In this document: piece after piece, positions 24,166-37,979 of the stretch
Layout: the number at the start of each line of letters is the position of its first letter
Position numbering within the stretch: position 1 is the stretch's first letter
Source: Chaunax sp. Z400
Lineage: Eukaryota > Chordata > Actinopteri > Lophiiformes > Chaunacidae
DNA: 64,000 nucleotides
NCBI GenBank assembly: GCA_037577475.1
Contig: CM075194.1
Coordinates: forward strand, 21,020,992 to 21,084,991
Direction of reading: 5' to 3'
Position numbers and translations under genes: made by a program
Notes under the pieces: model-generated
The model's database searches: none
What the model was told of the DNA's origin: nothing
What the model saw: only the letters and a program-made list of their open reading frames with translations

Positions 24166-27100
24166 AAGCTCAAAGTATTCTGTGTTTTTTTAAGAATATT
24201 TGTATTGGTTTTATACATAAATACATGAGGTAGCGCAGCATTATTTCACTTTTTCTTAAAACACAGAGAACATACTGAACAACAACTCCTGCATGATTGT
24301 GAAATGGGAAATCTCTAATTTTGAAAAAAAGAAATGTGAACCATAAACACTCAACAATCAAATAAATAGACAAATAAGCTATTATTATAGATGAAATAAC
24401 TTACAAATATAATAAATACGTAGAAATAAAAAATAGGGAATACATTATGAAAACATAAATGAATATTCTGTGTTTAATTACACTCAGTCAAGTGGAGGCA
24501 ACATTCTTTGTACGAAGTGGTGTTACACAACAATACTGTTAGTGTATTTGTATGTGCGCACCTAAGAACAACTGAGCACAGGCAAAAAGCACAGACAGAA
24601 ACAGGACTATCAAGTTGCAGGATCGAGGTGAGCACCAAGACATTATAGTACAAAATCATCATTCAAACAAGCAGAGGTGTCTGTCTCTCTTTGTACTAAA
24701 CACACTGTAATGAACAAAAAGACATGTAAAAACACACAACACAACCAACTACACAAACACACTGCAAATTCAGAAAAAAAAACACATAAGAGGAAAGCAC
24801 TACAAATACCACAAAAAGACAAGGAAGTGTTTGGAGAGGACACGGTGCTGATCACAGCTCGGACCCTTGTGGTTTTTGCCTCATTAAGTTATTGACGTTG
24901 GTTGGGAGTCTGCAGCGGTTGTTTTCAGTGCATGCACAGAGTAAAGCAGAATGCCTGTCCATTCTATAAACAGATGAAACACAGAACGCTACGCTAAAAG
25001 CTGCTGTATTAGAATATGAAAAGCAAGTCTAAGGCTCCAAATAAGTATGGACAGGCCACAGTACATCTTTAATATCTTTGTAATTGCCTTTGTCTTTATT
25101 CTGAGAATGTGCTGCACATAAAGAGAATATCAATACATCAATTACTTTCACATTTGGAGCAAATTAGAGCTTGTATAGGCGCAGCCTCCCAGATGAGCGT
25201 TATTGACCATTAGCCATTAGAGCTAATGCTCTGATGGCTAATGTCCCCCACCAAATGTTTGACTGCAGACTTCGCCCTTGGTTGTCACATGATTTGGCAG
25301 TCACATGTGTCTTGTAGCTCTCAAGACACAACACAGCACCACCACAGCATCGGTCTGTGACGTTTGCATATGCCTTGATGCATGATGCTTTGTAAACAAT
25401 GAAATAACATAAAACGTATATACAGGATGCAAAAACATCATCATTTACCTTCCCTGTTATATGATGGGTCTAATCTCATCCTGTGATCAGAGAGTAAAGG
25501 CTCATTTAGAGCATTGTTGTTCTTTTATCCGTATTTGTGCTCATTTTCTCAAAGCTTATTGATACTGATGAAACATATGAAACGGAGCAGTATCATCAGA
25601 AACCACTGGGGGCAGTGTGTCTATAATTCCAGCAAGACACGACCAGTGTCTGCAGACATGAAGAAGGCATTCCTTCTGCAAAAAATCTTTTTGTCCACAT
25701 GTTGCACTGAATTTAATGGCTTCCCTAACCTCCACTGCACTCACACATCACAACACCCTATACGTCGCCATTTTTATTGTTTCTTTTGACTCTTCACCGC
25801 CCTCTTGTGGAATAATCTGACATAAAGGCCAAATAGAAGTATGTGGCCATTGATGGATACATAATTTCAAACAACTGTATTTATTTTCATAAATGAAAGG
25901 TGTTCTCTTAAGGTGCTCCTGGTTCTCCCCACTTTGAAGACATTTTCAGTTCTTTTTCTTTGAGTTAGCCGCTAACTGCTGCTAGCCGCTTTTTTTAAAT
26001 CTGGATTGCACATAAAATATGTCATCAAAACATCACACCCCTGTCTGGTCGTACTGCCTCGCCGCCTCAACTGTTTATATGACGACGATTCAGTACTCTT
26101 ACTTCCTCCACTGCTGGCTCAGAGGCGGGACAATGAACCCCGTTTCATCCTTTGTTACATTTATACATAATGGTGAGGCGCAATAAAGGTGCAAAAGTCC
26201 CGTCTCAAACAGGCTGTGTAAAAGAGGCGAAAGATTCTTATGCAAACTTAAAAATTGCATTAAGTGCACACTGTGGATGACCAACAATGTGTTGTTTTCA
26301 GGGCCAGGGGAGCCAGCGGTGGCATCAAGCCCTTTGGTATGTGAATACACGTGTACTACCACCAGATTCTGAATGCAGACATGCATGTAAATCGACTTGT
26401 GATTAATAATAAATGAGGGCAGAGTTGACCTTTAAGAAAAGGTGCAATTAAACCCCACCCTTCAGAATTTATCGGATTGCTCAAAAGTAGGAGTGGCCTC
26501 ATTAATTTTGAGGACTACATTCCGTTGGCGTCCACCCACACCATTAGATCAAACACACACCTCTGATTCATGATACCCCCTCTAGTGACTTAACCCACGA
26601 GCAGACTGTCAAGTACAATTTTATATAATGGACAAGTTAATCACCTCATATCTCATACATCCCAGGTTCAAGTTGAAGGGGTTTGAGTACAGGAGCTAAG
26701 ATTGAATTCCTTTATCTCAACATGACAAATTAATAATGTTGTTACCTGAAGAAACCTAAGTTATCTGGAAATGACAAAATAATCAACCCATTATGCTAAG
26801 AAAACTTTATTGTATATTGTGTGCTGCAGTGATTTGCCAGCATAAATAAAAAGTGTCTGGACAACTGTAGCAATTGATTTAAAAATGGCATATAAAGCAG
26901 AACCAATTATTAATCAAAGCATCAGATGTAGTTCAATCAAAGTCCACCACAGGCAAAACCTGCATTGTCTTTCTATTAGAGATACGTTCAGTCATTTAAG
27001 GAGAAGACTGACTCATGATTCATTTATGAACGAGAATGAGAGTGAGAATGAGAGTGTGTGCATTTGAACTTGCCTTATGATCACCAGGCAACCAGTCTGA

Positions 27101-27286
27101 GCGTTCATTGCCTTTTCCTTTTCATTTTCTGACTCTGGTTTACTACATGGCTGTAAGTGCGATTAAGCTAGCGACCCACTTTAAACAGCCCTGGTGCACC
27201 GACGAAATGCTGAGCGAGGGAGAAATAACAATGGAAACAGTGAAAGAGTCAAAGGGCACGGGTGTATCTGAGCAAACAGATACAGA
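24166..27286. other. non-coding, no gene recognised
   Basis: Long unique stretch. Short frames at 24170-24895 lie on both strands in low-complexity AT/AC-rich sequence, and 25514-25789 and 26099-26386 have no conserved motif. A near-perfect hairpin at 25208-25243 is listed separately. Confidence 0.35.
25208..25243. other. near-perfect short hairpin
   Basis: CATTAGCCAT, T, AGAGC, loop TAAT, GCTCT, G, ATGGCTAATG: 15 Watson-Crick pairs plus one T-G apposition, which would be a wobble pair in RNA. The stem does not extend further, so it is too short for a normal microRNA precursor. It could act as a cruciform or an RNA structure, or be chance. Confidence 0.6.
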
Positions 27287-27341
27287 CAAGAAAGAAAGAA
27301 AGAAAAAAGAAAGAAAGAAGGAAAGAAAGTAAGAAAGAAAG
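27287..27341. repeat. (AAAG)n microsatellite
   Basis: Purine-only tract of AAAG repeats with AAAAAAG and AAGG interruptions. It accounts for the lysine-rich frame that ends here. Confidence 0.9.
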
Positions 27342-27954
27342 CCTATAGTGTGTTTCTGCTGAGAGGGTGAGAGCGACAGAGATACTGCAGACTCCACGTC
27401 AGCCTCATTTGTTTAGTCATCAAACCTTTTGTTGTTTGCATGTATAATACAGGCCAGTGTAATTTGATGAAACCTGTTTGCTCTCATAAAATGAGCGTAA
27501 GCACTGCAGAATATTATCAGGAGAACATCCATTATTAGGTGCTTTCCGGGGAATCTGGGCTCCGGGTATTGAGCAGTTATTTTGTTGTTTTCTCAGACAA
27601 TGCCCCTCAGCCATCCTGCTTCAGCATCCTCCCTTATCTCCACCTGCTCTTATGGGCCCACTGCCTCCGTCAACGACATGGAGCCGCTTGTTTTCCTCCA
27701 GCAGATGATATATTTCGCTGAAGAGCTAGAGGTGATGCTGATACACTCATCTGTTTATGTCTACGTTTTCTCCACATCTTGAAGCACATTTGCATCATGC
27801 ATTTCTACAGTGCAGCAGTCATGGTTTCCACATGCACTGTCATCACACACACACGAGTCATGACCCCCATTCTACTGTCACAGAGTCATAACAAACATAT
27901 AAAAATGATATCAAAGCTAGAAACTTTGTGTACCCATCGGTGCATCACACATGA
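27342..27954. other. non-coding, no gene recognised
   Basis: Unique sequence. Balanced composition at 27420-27740, but no exon signature. Confidence 0.4.
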
Positions 27955-28122
27955 GTGTGGCTCAGGAGGTATAGCGGTCGTTCACGGAACGAAAGGTCGG
28001 TGGTTCGATCCCCGAGTCTACAAGTCGTAGTATCCTTGAGCAAGATACTGAACACCAATTTGCCGTAAAGGCAGCCCACTGCTCCTCAGGGATGGGTCAA
28101 ATGCAGAGAATAAAGTATAGCT
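27955..28122 (+). mobile_element. tRNA-derived SINE (same family as 2740-2970)
   Basis: The head TGGCTCAGGAG (A box, 27958-27968), TATAGCGGTCGTTCACGG and GGTTCGATCCC (B box, 28002-28012) is followed by GTATCCTTGAGCAAGATACT, CAGCCCACTGCTCCTCAGGG and ATGGGTCAAATGCAGAGAA. The 3' end lacks the final GGAAATTTCCCC block seen in the sister copy, so it is truncated or diverged. Confidence 0.75.
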
Positions 28123-31100
28123 TATCACATGATAGAAGAAACAAGACTGCAGACATGAAACATGTCAGAAGACGAAACAAACAAGAAAAATCTGCAAGAA
28201 ACTGAACCACAAATAAATGTTGTGATATCAGTGATTGTTTGATCCACTGTTTTTCTCTACTTGGGTTCTAGCTATTGGCCATCATCGAATATGAATGGCA
28301 GTAATAAAAGTTAAACTAAACTCCAATCCCTTCTAGTACTTTTATATTAATATGACATGAGGTTCAGTTCGGTTTGCACACAAACAGCCGGTACAGATCC
28401 TGCATTTCTTCACGTTATTTGAGTAAAGAAGTTGAATTAGAACTTCCATGTAACTGTACCTCTGCTCCATTACTCTTACCACCTCTAATAAACAGTAATG
28501 CCTGAAACTAATGTAGTCAGGTGATACTTTTTTAGTAGGTAATAAGCTAATAACAATACAATGATACAATAAAACAAATGACAATCATAAACTCAAGACA
28601 ATTGAGAATGCACCACTGTATTTATTTGCAAATCTGCTCGGGGTAGTTTTTGTCGGATGAAAATAACAACCTATATTTATCAGGTGAGAAATCTCTAGTA
28701 TAAAACATTTGCTCAATGAGCGTAATTAGTTTGTACTCCATCAGCATTGATTACAGCAGTAATCCACCTCCTCATGAACCGGCACAAACCAATGGATGTC
28801 ATCCTGTGGGATATAATAGCACATACTGAAGAGTCCAGGGGATGAGGGCAGTGACAAATTAAGTTTTGTGTAAGCAGGATTTTTAAGAAGAGGCAGCCTG
28901 AGGCAGATTGATCAAAAAGAAAATAATTGATTAACAGGTTAAGGGATGTAACAAAAAAAACAATCTTCTTTAAAGTAGGAAAGTCTGTCACACAGCAGAA
29001 GCGCTGGCATCACATCACCGGCTCCTCTGGGCTTTTAAGGCTTCATGACCTAATTAGCCAGGTGGCCTTAGCTGCTGGTCACCCTCCACAATAGGGGTGG
29101 AGACACTTACATGTAGAGGCAGAAGAGAACACACACCCACAGCAGTAGGGCCATAACACTGAGTCTGTGGAGGATGTCCACATTATCGCACTTCCTCACT
29201 CAACCAATCCCACGGGTTTTCAGAGGGTGTTCAGGTCGGGGCTCATCACTCCAGAACTCCAGCACAGATGATACAGTAAAATAAGATATTCACAGGATGC
29301 ACTGACAATCATGAGGTAAACTTTAGGATATGCTTGACTGAATGCGTGGCTGAAAAGATTAGCATGCACTGCATGCTTCTCACTATACTCTTCATTTACA
29401 CACAGGGTCTGGTGCTGAACAAGACTCAGGCCACCAGGGAGACTGCACCACCTGTCTCATTGTATTCTTTTTTTTTTTCTCTCTCTTTTTTTTTTGCCTC
29501 CATCGCTGCAGCTGCTGTTCCTCCACTCAGCTCAAATCCTCCCAGCACAAGCAGGAGCTTCCATTATCAACCCAGCAAGAATTCTACCCTGAACACATCG
29601 TTTAGATTGTGAAATCAAGCAGAAATCTACATTTTAAAAAAAATCCTGTGGTTGGACCACTGAATGAAGCACATCAGTGTGAAAGTGTGGTAGTTTTGTT
29701 GTACCACATGAGGAAGAAAAAGTCAGTACTGCTTTAATAATGATAAATACATCCCTTATTTATACCACTATTACTGTCATCAGTCTGTAAACAAGCAGCC
29801 AGTGAATTTTAACTCATGTCACCGTGACTTTTCCATGTCCCTGTTCTTCAAACGTCATTGGTGTCAGGTGCCTATCGAGAGCACACCCACAGTATTACTA
29901 CATAATTATTATACACTGATATTTTTGTTCAAATTGTCACAAAACAGCTAACACTGCACGTAGACACAGCCTCCCGTTTAGTTTCGGTCAGTGTGACATT
30001 GACATTCATTATCTGACGCAGTTATCGATCAACGGTCAGTCTGACATCAGGCTCATCAGACCACATGCCGGTCAGTACATTTATGCATCTTCGACATTCA
30101 TCACACAGAGCATGCCAGGAAAAACTCCCTGTAAAACTCATTTTCTCATATCCCGGGAAAAAAGCAGGAAGAAACCCGGAAGTGAGCCAAGTCCTTGTGG
30201 GATCCCTCACCAGGACGGTTGAGCATGCAACATGTATTAATCATACAAGCAGATAGCCAGTGTCATTAGCATGATGATAAAATAGCATATGTATGTGCAT
30301 CATAACCTCCATAAAAGCACCTTAAGAAGCATGTTTCACTGCAACACCTACATCCCTGTACAAACACCTTCTTCTGATATATATTTAAAAGTTATCTTAT
30401 GATATTGTGGATTACATATGAGTCTGATGCCTGTGCTGAACTCTTTTATGATTTAAAGAAATCTGAAAAAAATTACATTTCTCTTTGGCTTATTCGTCGT
30501 TCCCTCCTCATACAGTAGGTGTTATATAATAATAATATATATAAATATATATAATAATAATATTAAATATAATAACATAATATTTCTTTTGAAGCGGCAA
30601 GCTGTTGTTCACATGAGAGTTAAATGTAGTAGCAGGAGAAAAAACATACTGTATGGTGCAATTTTATATCAACTGGCCACAACAGGTCTTATATCCATTT
30701 AATCTTACATGAAATAACAGACTTTACTCTTGGATTTAGAAGCAAGCATTCATTTAATCTCAAAAAAGTATGGATGCAGCTGGTCAACTGAAAAAAACAA
30801 AAGATTTGAAAAACTGCACCTGAATTCCTCTCTTTAATTCACTTTGATCCCTCAAAATGCATTAAAACCACCTCTATTCACGATAGATGAGTACTTGCTT
30901 GACTGCCTGACCTCATTTAGTTGCATTTAAGAAAAGAAAAAAAAACACAACACTGATGCCTCTGTATCTCTTTGCATTCCCAAGTGTTAAAAGCCTCTTT
31001 ATACACAGCGATGTCACGTTAAATCCCCCAAAGCATCAAGCATAAACGATCAAGCATCCCCAAATGGAAGGTTATTAATAAAATGTCCAAACCTAATAAG

Positions 31101-31479
31101 CATGAAGATTCAGTCATTACAATGGCTCTTCATGTATGTGAAGCTATTACTGTTACCACAGGCCACTGACTATTAACCTGTCTCCTCTGATTAAGTGCAG
31201 CTATGAAAGAGGCAGCCATAGAGAAGAAGAGGAAGAGATTAGGAGAAAAGTGGTTGGGACGTGACGTGCATGATGGAAAAAGGGTGGTGCAATAACCACG
31301 TTTCTGTCCAAAATGGAAACGCGCCGCGGTTCATGTTGAACCGTTCAGAGGTTTTTGACTGAAAATAAAAAGGTTCGGAAGTTAAAAAGTTGGTTCCCAG
31401 CTGAAAGCAAAACACAGGTTTCTCTTGATCTAACCAAACACCGCTGGTTACCATTAATACGAAGTGGCCTGACCAGTTT
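28123..31479. other. non-coding, no gene recognised
   Basis: Long unique region with T-rich tracts (29460-29495) and an AT-only stretch (30526-30590). At 28980-29080 a GC-balanced segment includes CCTAATTAGCCAGGTGGCC, a homeodomain-like motif in unique DNA. At 30020-30210 a CCCGGGAAAAAAG and ACCCGGAAGTG pair occurs. No exon recognised. Confidence 0.35.
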
Positions 31480-32379
31480 GAGTGTATAAGTCCATTCACA
31501 CTACTAAGTATTTCAAGTACGGCCGGATGGTTGATTGTGGAACGATGGACACTTTTCACCCTCAACGGTCGCCATCTTGGCTACGTAGCGGAAAGGGGAG
31601 GGGCTTACGACACTTTTCCAGCTTGTGTGCATGGCGGCAGAGGAAGAACAACAGCAACATATAAATATACATAGGCCTACCAACAAAGCATCATTTTGCA
31701 TGAAACAAGGAGCGAATTAACCTGCTGATTTTCAGTCAAATGAAAATGCCGGCAGACATTTTTGAAAGTGACGTGATGTTGACGGTCAAATATTGCGGCC
31801 GTCATTTCCATTAAGTGCACCGTGGCAGTGTCCGATTTGAGACAACGCTACGCTGTTTGAATTGAATTCTTGCAATATACTCACATGCAGTATATTACAT
31901 TTGAGTATACTAATGGAAGTACACAGTTTGGAACACAGCACTATAAACTCTGGGTCAGTTACTGTGTGACATACCCTGTGAGTCATCAAGGCGTCACCTT
32001 TTTATGTTTAATTTTTAATTTCATTTGGTCACATTGTACACATGCACTCTTGTGGTGCTGGGTAAACATGAAGCATGATGCTTATAGTTGTGGAGCAGAT
32101 CTTAAAAAGTCTTCATTTGACTTGTTATACTCTGCTCTTTATTCTTAACAAGACATTTTAGCTGTTTGCATAGTTGCAAAGATAATCGTTCGTAGGACGC
32201 TATGAAAGAAACTGGCCTGCAGGGAGTACTGAGCTTTGTCTGGGTGAAGAAGGAGCAACACGATTTAAAGCAAGTGTATAAAGAAAATAGTCAGACAGTT
32301 GTTCTATCATAGTCAAATTTAATGAATAATATCTGGATAATATATATAGCAGCCACTGAGGTTGGTGAGGCTGCAGCTG
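31480..32379. other. non-coding; CpG-rich patch, possible TIR element
   Basis: From about 31500 to 31860 the sequence is CpG-richer (AACGGTCGCCATCTTGGC, TACGTAGCGG). It is bounded on the left by TTCACACTACTAAGTATTTC and on the right by GAGTATACTAATGGAAGTA, which weakly resemble opposite ends of a transposon. The inverted match is too poor to set boundaries. Confidence 0.3.
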
Positions 32380-32760
32380 CATCATGAACTGACATGATAC
32401 TGTGGATGAGGCAATAGGTGGCAGGCCATCCATAACACCTCCTATCCCGATTCCTCCAGTCATCCACGATATTGCTTCATCCTCACCACCCTCCAACACT
32501 GAGAGCGAGGAGGAGGACACTCCTGTGAAGAAGAGAAGGGGAGCCGTCCTCCAGTACTTGAGGGAGGTTGAGGAGAGGGAGGAAGAGCAGGGAGAGGGGA
32601 TACAAGAGAGAAGGTTGAGAGAGGTCGAAGACAGAGACAAATGACCGGAGAGTGAGGAGAAAAGAAAGGAAGAGACCTTAAAGAGGAGGGAGAGGAGAGA
32701 GAAAGAGAAATTCATGATGCAAGTTCATTCAGGGCGTGTCCAACTCCTTTTTGTTAGTTA
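32380..32760 (+). pseudogene. C-terminal relic of a Myb/SANT-type transposon-linked protein
   Basis: The frame from about 32390 to 32641 reads DEAIGG, a proline-rich PSITPPIPIPPVIHDIASSS, an acidic TESEEEDTPV, and KKRRGAVLQYLREVEEREEE, then a TGA. Beyond the stop the same charged coiled-coil style continues (REKEKFMMQ near 32700). An acidic linker followed by KKRR and a leucine/glutamate helix is typical of the C-terminal part of fish Myb/SANT-like DNA-binding proteins related to PIF/Harbinger elements. The DNA-binding domain itself is not present here. The longer open frame on the other strand is the mirror of this Glu-rich tract. Confidence 0.4.
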
Positions 32761-33539
32761 AATGGTGCATAATCTTGGTGCAAAGTGAAGCACAACATGC
32801 TAAGGAGTTGTATTTAGTCTCCTGATTATCCATAGCTGTGTTTTGGCAGGAACATGAATTAAAACAATCATCCCCTCTTTCTAAGAGACATATATGCAGT
32901 CCTTGGCCTGTAGACCCTCATCCTCCTCTCTCTCCCACCCCTTTGTTCCATGCATGTGCACAAATATGCACCAGTATTAGAGGAGGAGGAGGAGGAGGAG
33001 GAGGAGAGCTGCTGCCTTTCCCTAAAACAGTGATGTGCACAGATCACACTCCAGACCAGACCGGACAGGTCATTAAAACAAATCGATTAGAATAGGATGG
33101 GATGTGGGTGGGTGAAATAATATAGCATTAATGAGAAAAAATATGAATGACTAATTAATAACTAAAATAACCTGCTGTGACCCCCTCAGAAAAGTCTGTG
33201 GCACTTATGCAAAAGGAACAGCAGCTTAACGTCTTCTGTTAATTAAATCTCCCGACACGCTGACAGGATCTGAAATGACCTCCGTCCAACCAGAGTTTTA
33301 ATGCTCCATTTGATCCAGCAGTGAAAGTGGAGACCAAAAAGGTCACAAGTGACAAGTTTCGACCATTTCTTTTTCCGTTTGCACATGTGATTAGGTGTTT
33401 CCTACCCCCTCCAACCGTATTCATTCATCATCGTTCATTTTCTTATATCTTCTTTCTAGTTCACGTCTGGTTCCACACAGTGTCAATATTGCACATATAA
33501 AGTGTACTTTAATTCCTAAGCTGGGTTTTCAAGGCGTCT
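32761..33539. other. non-coding; (GGA)n tract
   Basis: Unique sequence apart from a GGA-repeat tract at 32980-33006. Confidence 0.5.
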
Positions 33540-33745
33540 GTCTTTCTACCTCCTCCCAGGCTCGATTAGATGAGATATGTTATCCCTCCGCTGAGTTTGG
33601 CGTCTCCTCCCAGTTGGATATTTGTGGAAAACCTCCTCACTCAGCTCCTTACCTTATCTCTAAGGCTGAGCCCATCAGCCACCCTGTAGAGGAGGCTCAT
33701 TTTGGCTGCTTGTATCTGCAATCTAAATCTTTAGTAACAAATGTA
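33540..33745 (-). pseudogene. LINE ORF2 C-terminal relic (older copy)
   Basis: On the minus strand the frame reads LQIQAAKMSLLYRV, DGLSLRDKVRS and then a stop, followed after a shift by GGITYLI and SSLGGG. It matches the order of motifs in the better copy at 49046-49380 (WIQAAEMSFLHRVSG, LTLRDRVRSS, ... RWRDYISWLA). A 159-codon frame on the plus strand is the shadow of this relic. Confidence 0.6.
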
Positions 33746-34969
33746 GGATCACATTTCTTTAGTCAGGATATATTTACTAATTTTTTTGGGATTAAATTTG
33801 ACTTTTTTCCCTCTTTTTCCAGTTCCAGATTTGACCAGCATACAATTTTGAGCTATTCAACAGATTTATCATGATTAAATATTTCATAGGATCTTTTAAA
33901 AATCACATGAGATACTTTCTCTTTCCTTACAGGTTGCCATTAAATTGTGATGACATCAGTGTAGATACTGCTTTAGACCATAGCTCTGCTGTATTAGTAC
34001 AAATATGACAGATACAAGTAGAAATACAAGTGCCATCACCTTTTTAGCAATATTCTAGTTGGCTTGTTAAGTACTTGAGTCAACCCACAACACACCTTAT
34101 CAATAACTAACAGAATTTTTATTGATTAGAGCTTTTTGAATTTTGATGTTGATGTTTGACGTATCCACTGCCACCACCACAGAATTAAAGGAGAGGAGCT
34201 CTGAGGATCAATATCTCAGTTTCTCGAGGTCAGTGTGTCCTGATTTTCATTTCTCATTTTCATCCAATAGTGTAAACCCCCTCACTCTCTGATAGATGAT
34301 CAAACAGGAACTATCTGATTATTTTCCATCAATTAACCACATAAAACCACATAAAAAAGTATATCTGACTCAAAAAAACAAGAAAGCTGCAAAGGCTGTC
34401 TGGATGTGTTCTCCTCTTTTAATGTCTTTATTTAGAAAAATACCCCAGGCTTTGTTTGTATGTATTGATGTCTTATTTGTTCTAATTTAAAAGAAATGAT
34501 CCCATTTAAGGGTCAACTAGACCTTTGCATGGCCCCCCTGAGCTATGGGTTGGGTTCATCTGTACCCATTGACTCCCCTGACAGCAGGGATGTCTTTGAG
34601 TGACATATATTAAAATGTCATATTTAATGTGTAAGGATCAATATCTTGTGTCCAATGTTGGTCGCAGTCTCATTTTCTTCTGTTCTCAGAACTCAGGTTT
34701 TGGCTTTTGGGATCAAATTGGGCCAAAGCTATTGAGTTCTTAGAGAATGTCTGTCAAACCTACTACTATGGGCCATTTATATGTGTGGGTACATTATAGC
34801 TATCTAACAGAAAAGGTCTATTGATTCTCTGTACCAGCTGCTGCTGTTGCAGCAATTCTATAGCTGTACTCATGACTTTTGAATGTTTCATTTTTTTTGT
34901 TTTGTTTTTGTTTTTTAAAATCTATTTTATGTTTTTTGTTTTGTTTTTGTTTTGTTTATATTTATTTAC

Positions 34970-35003
<34 letters not shown>

Positions 35004-37407
35004 GTTAACATGACTTTTTCTTTTAAAGCCTTGATATTGTTTTTTGGGGGGAAATTTCACATCTATCTATGATCACATATATCTTTATTTCAATAGAAAA
35101 TTTATTGCAAAAAAAATGAATCTATCTTCAGATGTCAGATGAGTGCAAATACTCGAACCACAAAAAACTAAGTATAAACAGATAGAACCCAACTAGGTTG
35201 ATATGAAAGCCTGTCTATAATAATTATTTTAACAGATGTCATTGTGTTGGTCTAATTTCATGAAGCCTGGTAAGCTATTCAGAAAGCTATAATAATGCAT
35301 GCAGTCTTTTCTGTAACCTGACAGTCCTGCAAGAAATACACAACATCATCACTTCTTTTCTTTCAACAGTTAAACATATGCATTGAGGAAACTAAGGGAG
35401 ATTAATTTAGTCTCTGCAAATAGCAAACCCTCCCTGACCAATGGCTTTCATTTATCCTTTGCACTCCTATTTGAGCTGCCTGTGAACATTATAGGACTGG
35501 ACTGTGCAGAGAAGTCAGGTCATTAAAAAGTTCAAGTGTGACTTCAAAGTAATGTCTTCCACACTTTGATCAGATTTTCACTTCCCTGCATTTCCTGCAT
35601 GGGTTATTTGCTCTCATGAGCAAGATTACTCAACAAGTGACAGAGCAGTGAGACTTTAAAATTCTCTGGGTTGCAATATGCTAGGGTACAAAAATCAATG
35701 CTTTCAGCTCCTCATACTTCAGGTTTTTTGGGCCTCGCAGCACATATTTTACAATTTCGACAAGTTATGACAGTCTCCGAAATCAGTTTATCTGAAAATG
35801 ACCGATGGAAAGTGTCAACATAGTTAATGAGGAAAGAATGCCAGTTTAAATACATTTTTGAGATGCAACAGTGATGCCACATGATTCTCTGTCCTCAGAG
35901 TCTATGACAGCCCATCAAACGCTGACCTGAGACCAGCACTCCTGCATGAAAGAAACCATCACCAGGTGCACCAAGCAATATCTCTTGATTTATTGAAGTA
36001 TTGATTTTGTTACTCAAATTTAAAATGGGGTCTTGGTGACATACGGAGCTGGAGATGAAAGATTAATGTTATAAAAAACAGCCATAGCAATAGAAACCAC
36101 AATTCACTCATGGCATCAGTGTCGTGAAGTCAAAATGAGGCCGATGTGGCGCATTGGAAGCGTGCAGGATCTGATCCTCAGCCAGATACACAGCAGTCTT
36201 TTATCATGCTAAATCCTCTGCATCACACAGATCAAGTTCTGACATGTTTGGGAAATAAATAGTAGTTTTATGAAGTGTTTCATCAGACGTATAAATGTAT
36301 TGTTCTTCAAGTCACAGTTGAAAACAAGTCAAGTTTTACTAACTTCAATGTACTGATGAATAATTGATGTAAAGGCATAACAGTTTCCTGTCTGTTGGGT
36401 GTCCAGAGTGGAATAAAATAACATTTACGCTTGTTTATTCTACGTCTAAATCATATGTAATAGTTTTTCATTTTATACTTATTTGTTTTGCTTCTTGTTG
36501 TTTTCCTGGCAACAGTACATTTCGAAGAATTTCATTTTGATTTACTAAGACCATTAAAATATTCCATTAGTGTACTCCAAGCGAAAAAGGCTTATGAAGA
36601 GTAATTACTATATAAACTGGTGAAAACATGCACTTAATGAAAAATATATGCTGTTTCCGTGAATGTAATGCATATTCCCTGCACATGGCCACCCAGTGGC
36701 AAACAGTGCTGTAATTGTTTTCCACACTTCATAAACTAACCTGGCTTCCCTTTTTGTTGTTCAAGAGTGCATTATTATCTTGTGCACTGCAAGCAATTAT
36801 GCTGTATTTGCTCTGCTCTTCAGAGGTCCACCATGGACAATGATGCCTCCCTGGAGGAAGGGATGTGGTGGCAAAGTGAGTTTTTAAAAAATAGCCAAGT
36901 TAAAGGCGTTAAAAAATAGCCACAACTAAATTGTTGTCGATTGTATCAAGTGTCCACCTAGATCTGAAAAGATAGGAAAGGGATCAATAATCATAAACGG
37001 TGTGTGTTATTATATCTGAGGGAAGATTGGAGAGATGGAGAGATGCTTTAGTTAGTAAAGTGCCTGAATAGAGTTTCTTCACTAAAGCTCCTTTTAATGG
37101 ATGATCTGAATGCAGCATGTCAGCCAATTACTGCTGAGGTCTTATTTGATGACGCCTTACCTTGCAGTCTGTGTATAAGGAGGTAGTGTTGGTTTGTTTG
37201 ACTCTCTGTATGCAGGGCCACTCAAAATGCGCTAAAGACATTTTAATTACATTTTTTGCAGCGGTTGGTATGACCCAAGGAACAAACCGTTAGATTTTGG
37301 TGGTGATACGGATCATTATAGGCCAACAATAATTCACTGCCTCGTCAATGATCGCCTGGTCATGTTGTTCATCTGGTAGATTAAGAACTGCACCTGTAGT
37401 GCTCCTA
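33746..37407. other. non-coding; (ATT)n microsatellite at 34971-35004
   Basis: Long unique AT-rich region. A T-rich stretch with GTTTTTTGTTTTG units (34880-34965) runs into an (ATT)n array. Its translated frames are low-complexity artefacts. No exon recognised. Confidence 0.4.
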
Positions 37408-37493
37408 CCAGGAGAGGGCACCAGGCTCCTGTGGAGGTGAGCTCCATTACAGATTTGTTTAGAAAAGGAAGGTGTGCCACAGGGAGATTGAAG
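37408..37493 (-). repeat. 86-bp near-identical inverted repeat, copy B
   Basis: Reverse complement of copy A at 7607-7692 with one mismatch. Its diverged outer flank (37320-37407) still resembles the flank of copy A in patches, including a shared CCAGATGAACA/CCTGATGAACA block on the opposite strand. The 86-bp core is therefore part of a larger, older repeat whose remainder has drifted. Confidence 0.8.
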
Positions 37494-37623
37494 ATGTGAG
37501 CTTCACAGGAGAAACTTCACAGAGAAACTGAGCTGCCTTGCACTCTCTGAGCGAGGCCTTGGTGATGGTTTGCCAAGTTTATCAATAGGGCTTTTTCACA
37601 GAAGACTTTCAGACAGACATTGC

Positions 37624-37979
37624 GTAACAGCGCCGAAACAAATTCCCTTCTCTGTGACTCCTTCAGTGTGTTCACACTGGACCAACCCAAGATGTCACAA
37701 CGCCACATCGGTGTGTGCGTTCACAGTTTACGCCTGCATTCCCCAATGTGAAGAGGTGTGACGTATGACGCAACAGCGGACATAAAAGCTGATATATTTC
37801 ACATATCTCCACAGTTTAGCGGTCATCTTCTGTGCTTGTTCATCAAATAACTTCCTGTTGCTACAGCATCATTAAATCCCCCGGGGTAGGTCGCACACCT
37901 GAACATATCACTACAACATAACACCCGTTTTGCAACGCCGGGACACTTCATTCATAGAAGCCTGTTTCGGCGCTGTTAC
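37624..37979. mobile_element. possible MITE bounded by a perfect 17-bp inverted repeat
   Basis: GTAACAGCGCCGAAACA at 37624-37640 recurs exactly in reverse complement at 37963-37979, 356 bp end to end. The pair contains three CpGs in an otherwise CpG-poor region. No ORF lies between, and a clear target duplication was not found, so the true ends may lie further out. A (CTAT)n tract at 38030-38050 follows. Confidence 0.45.
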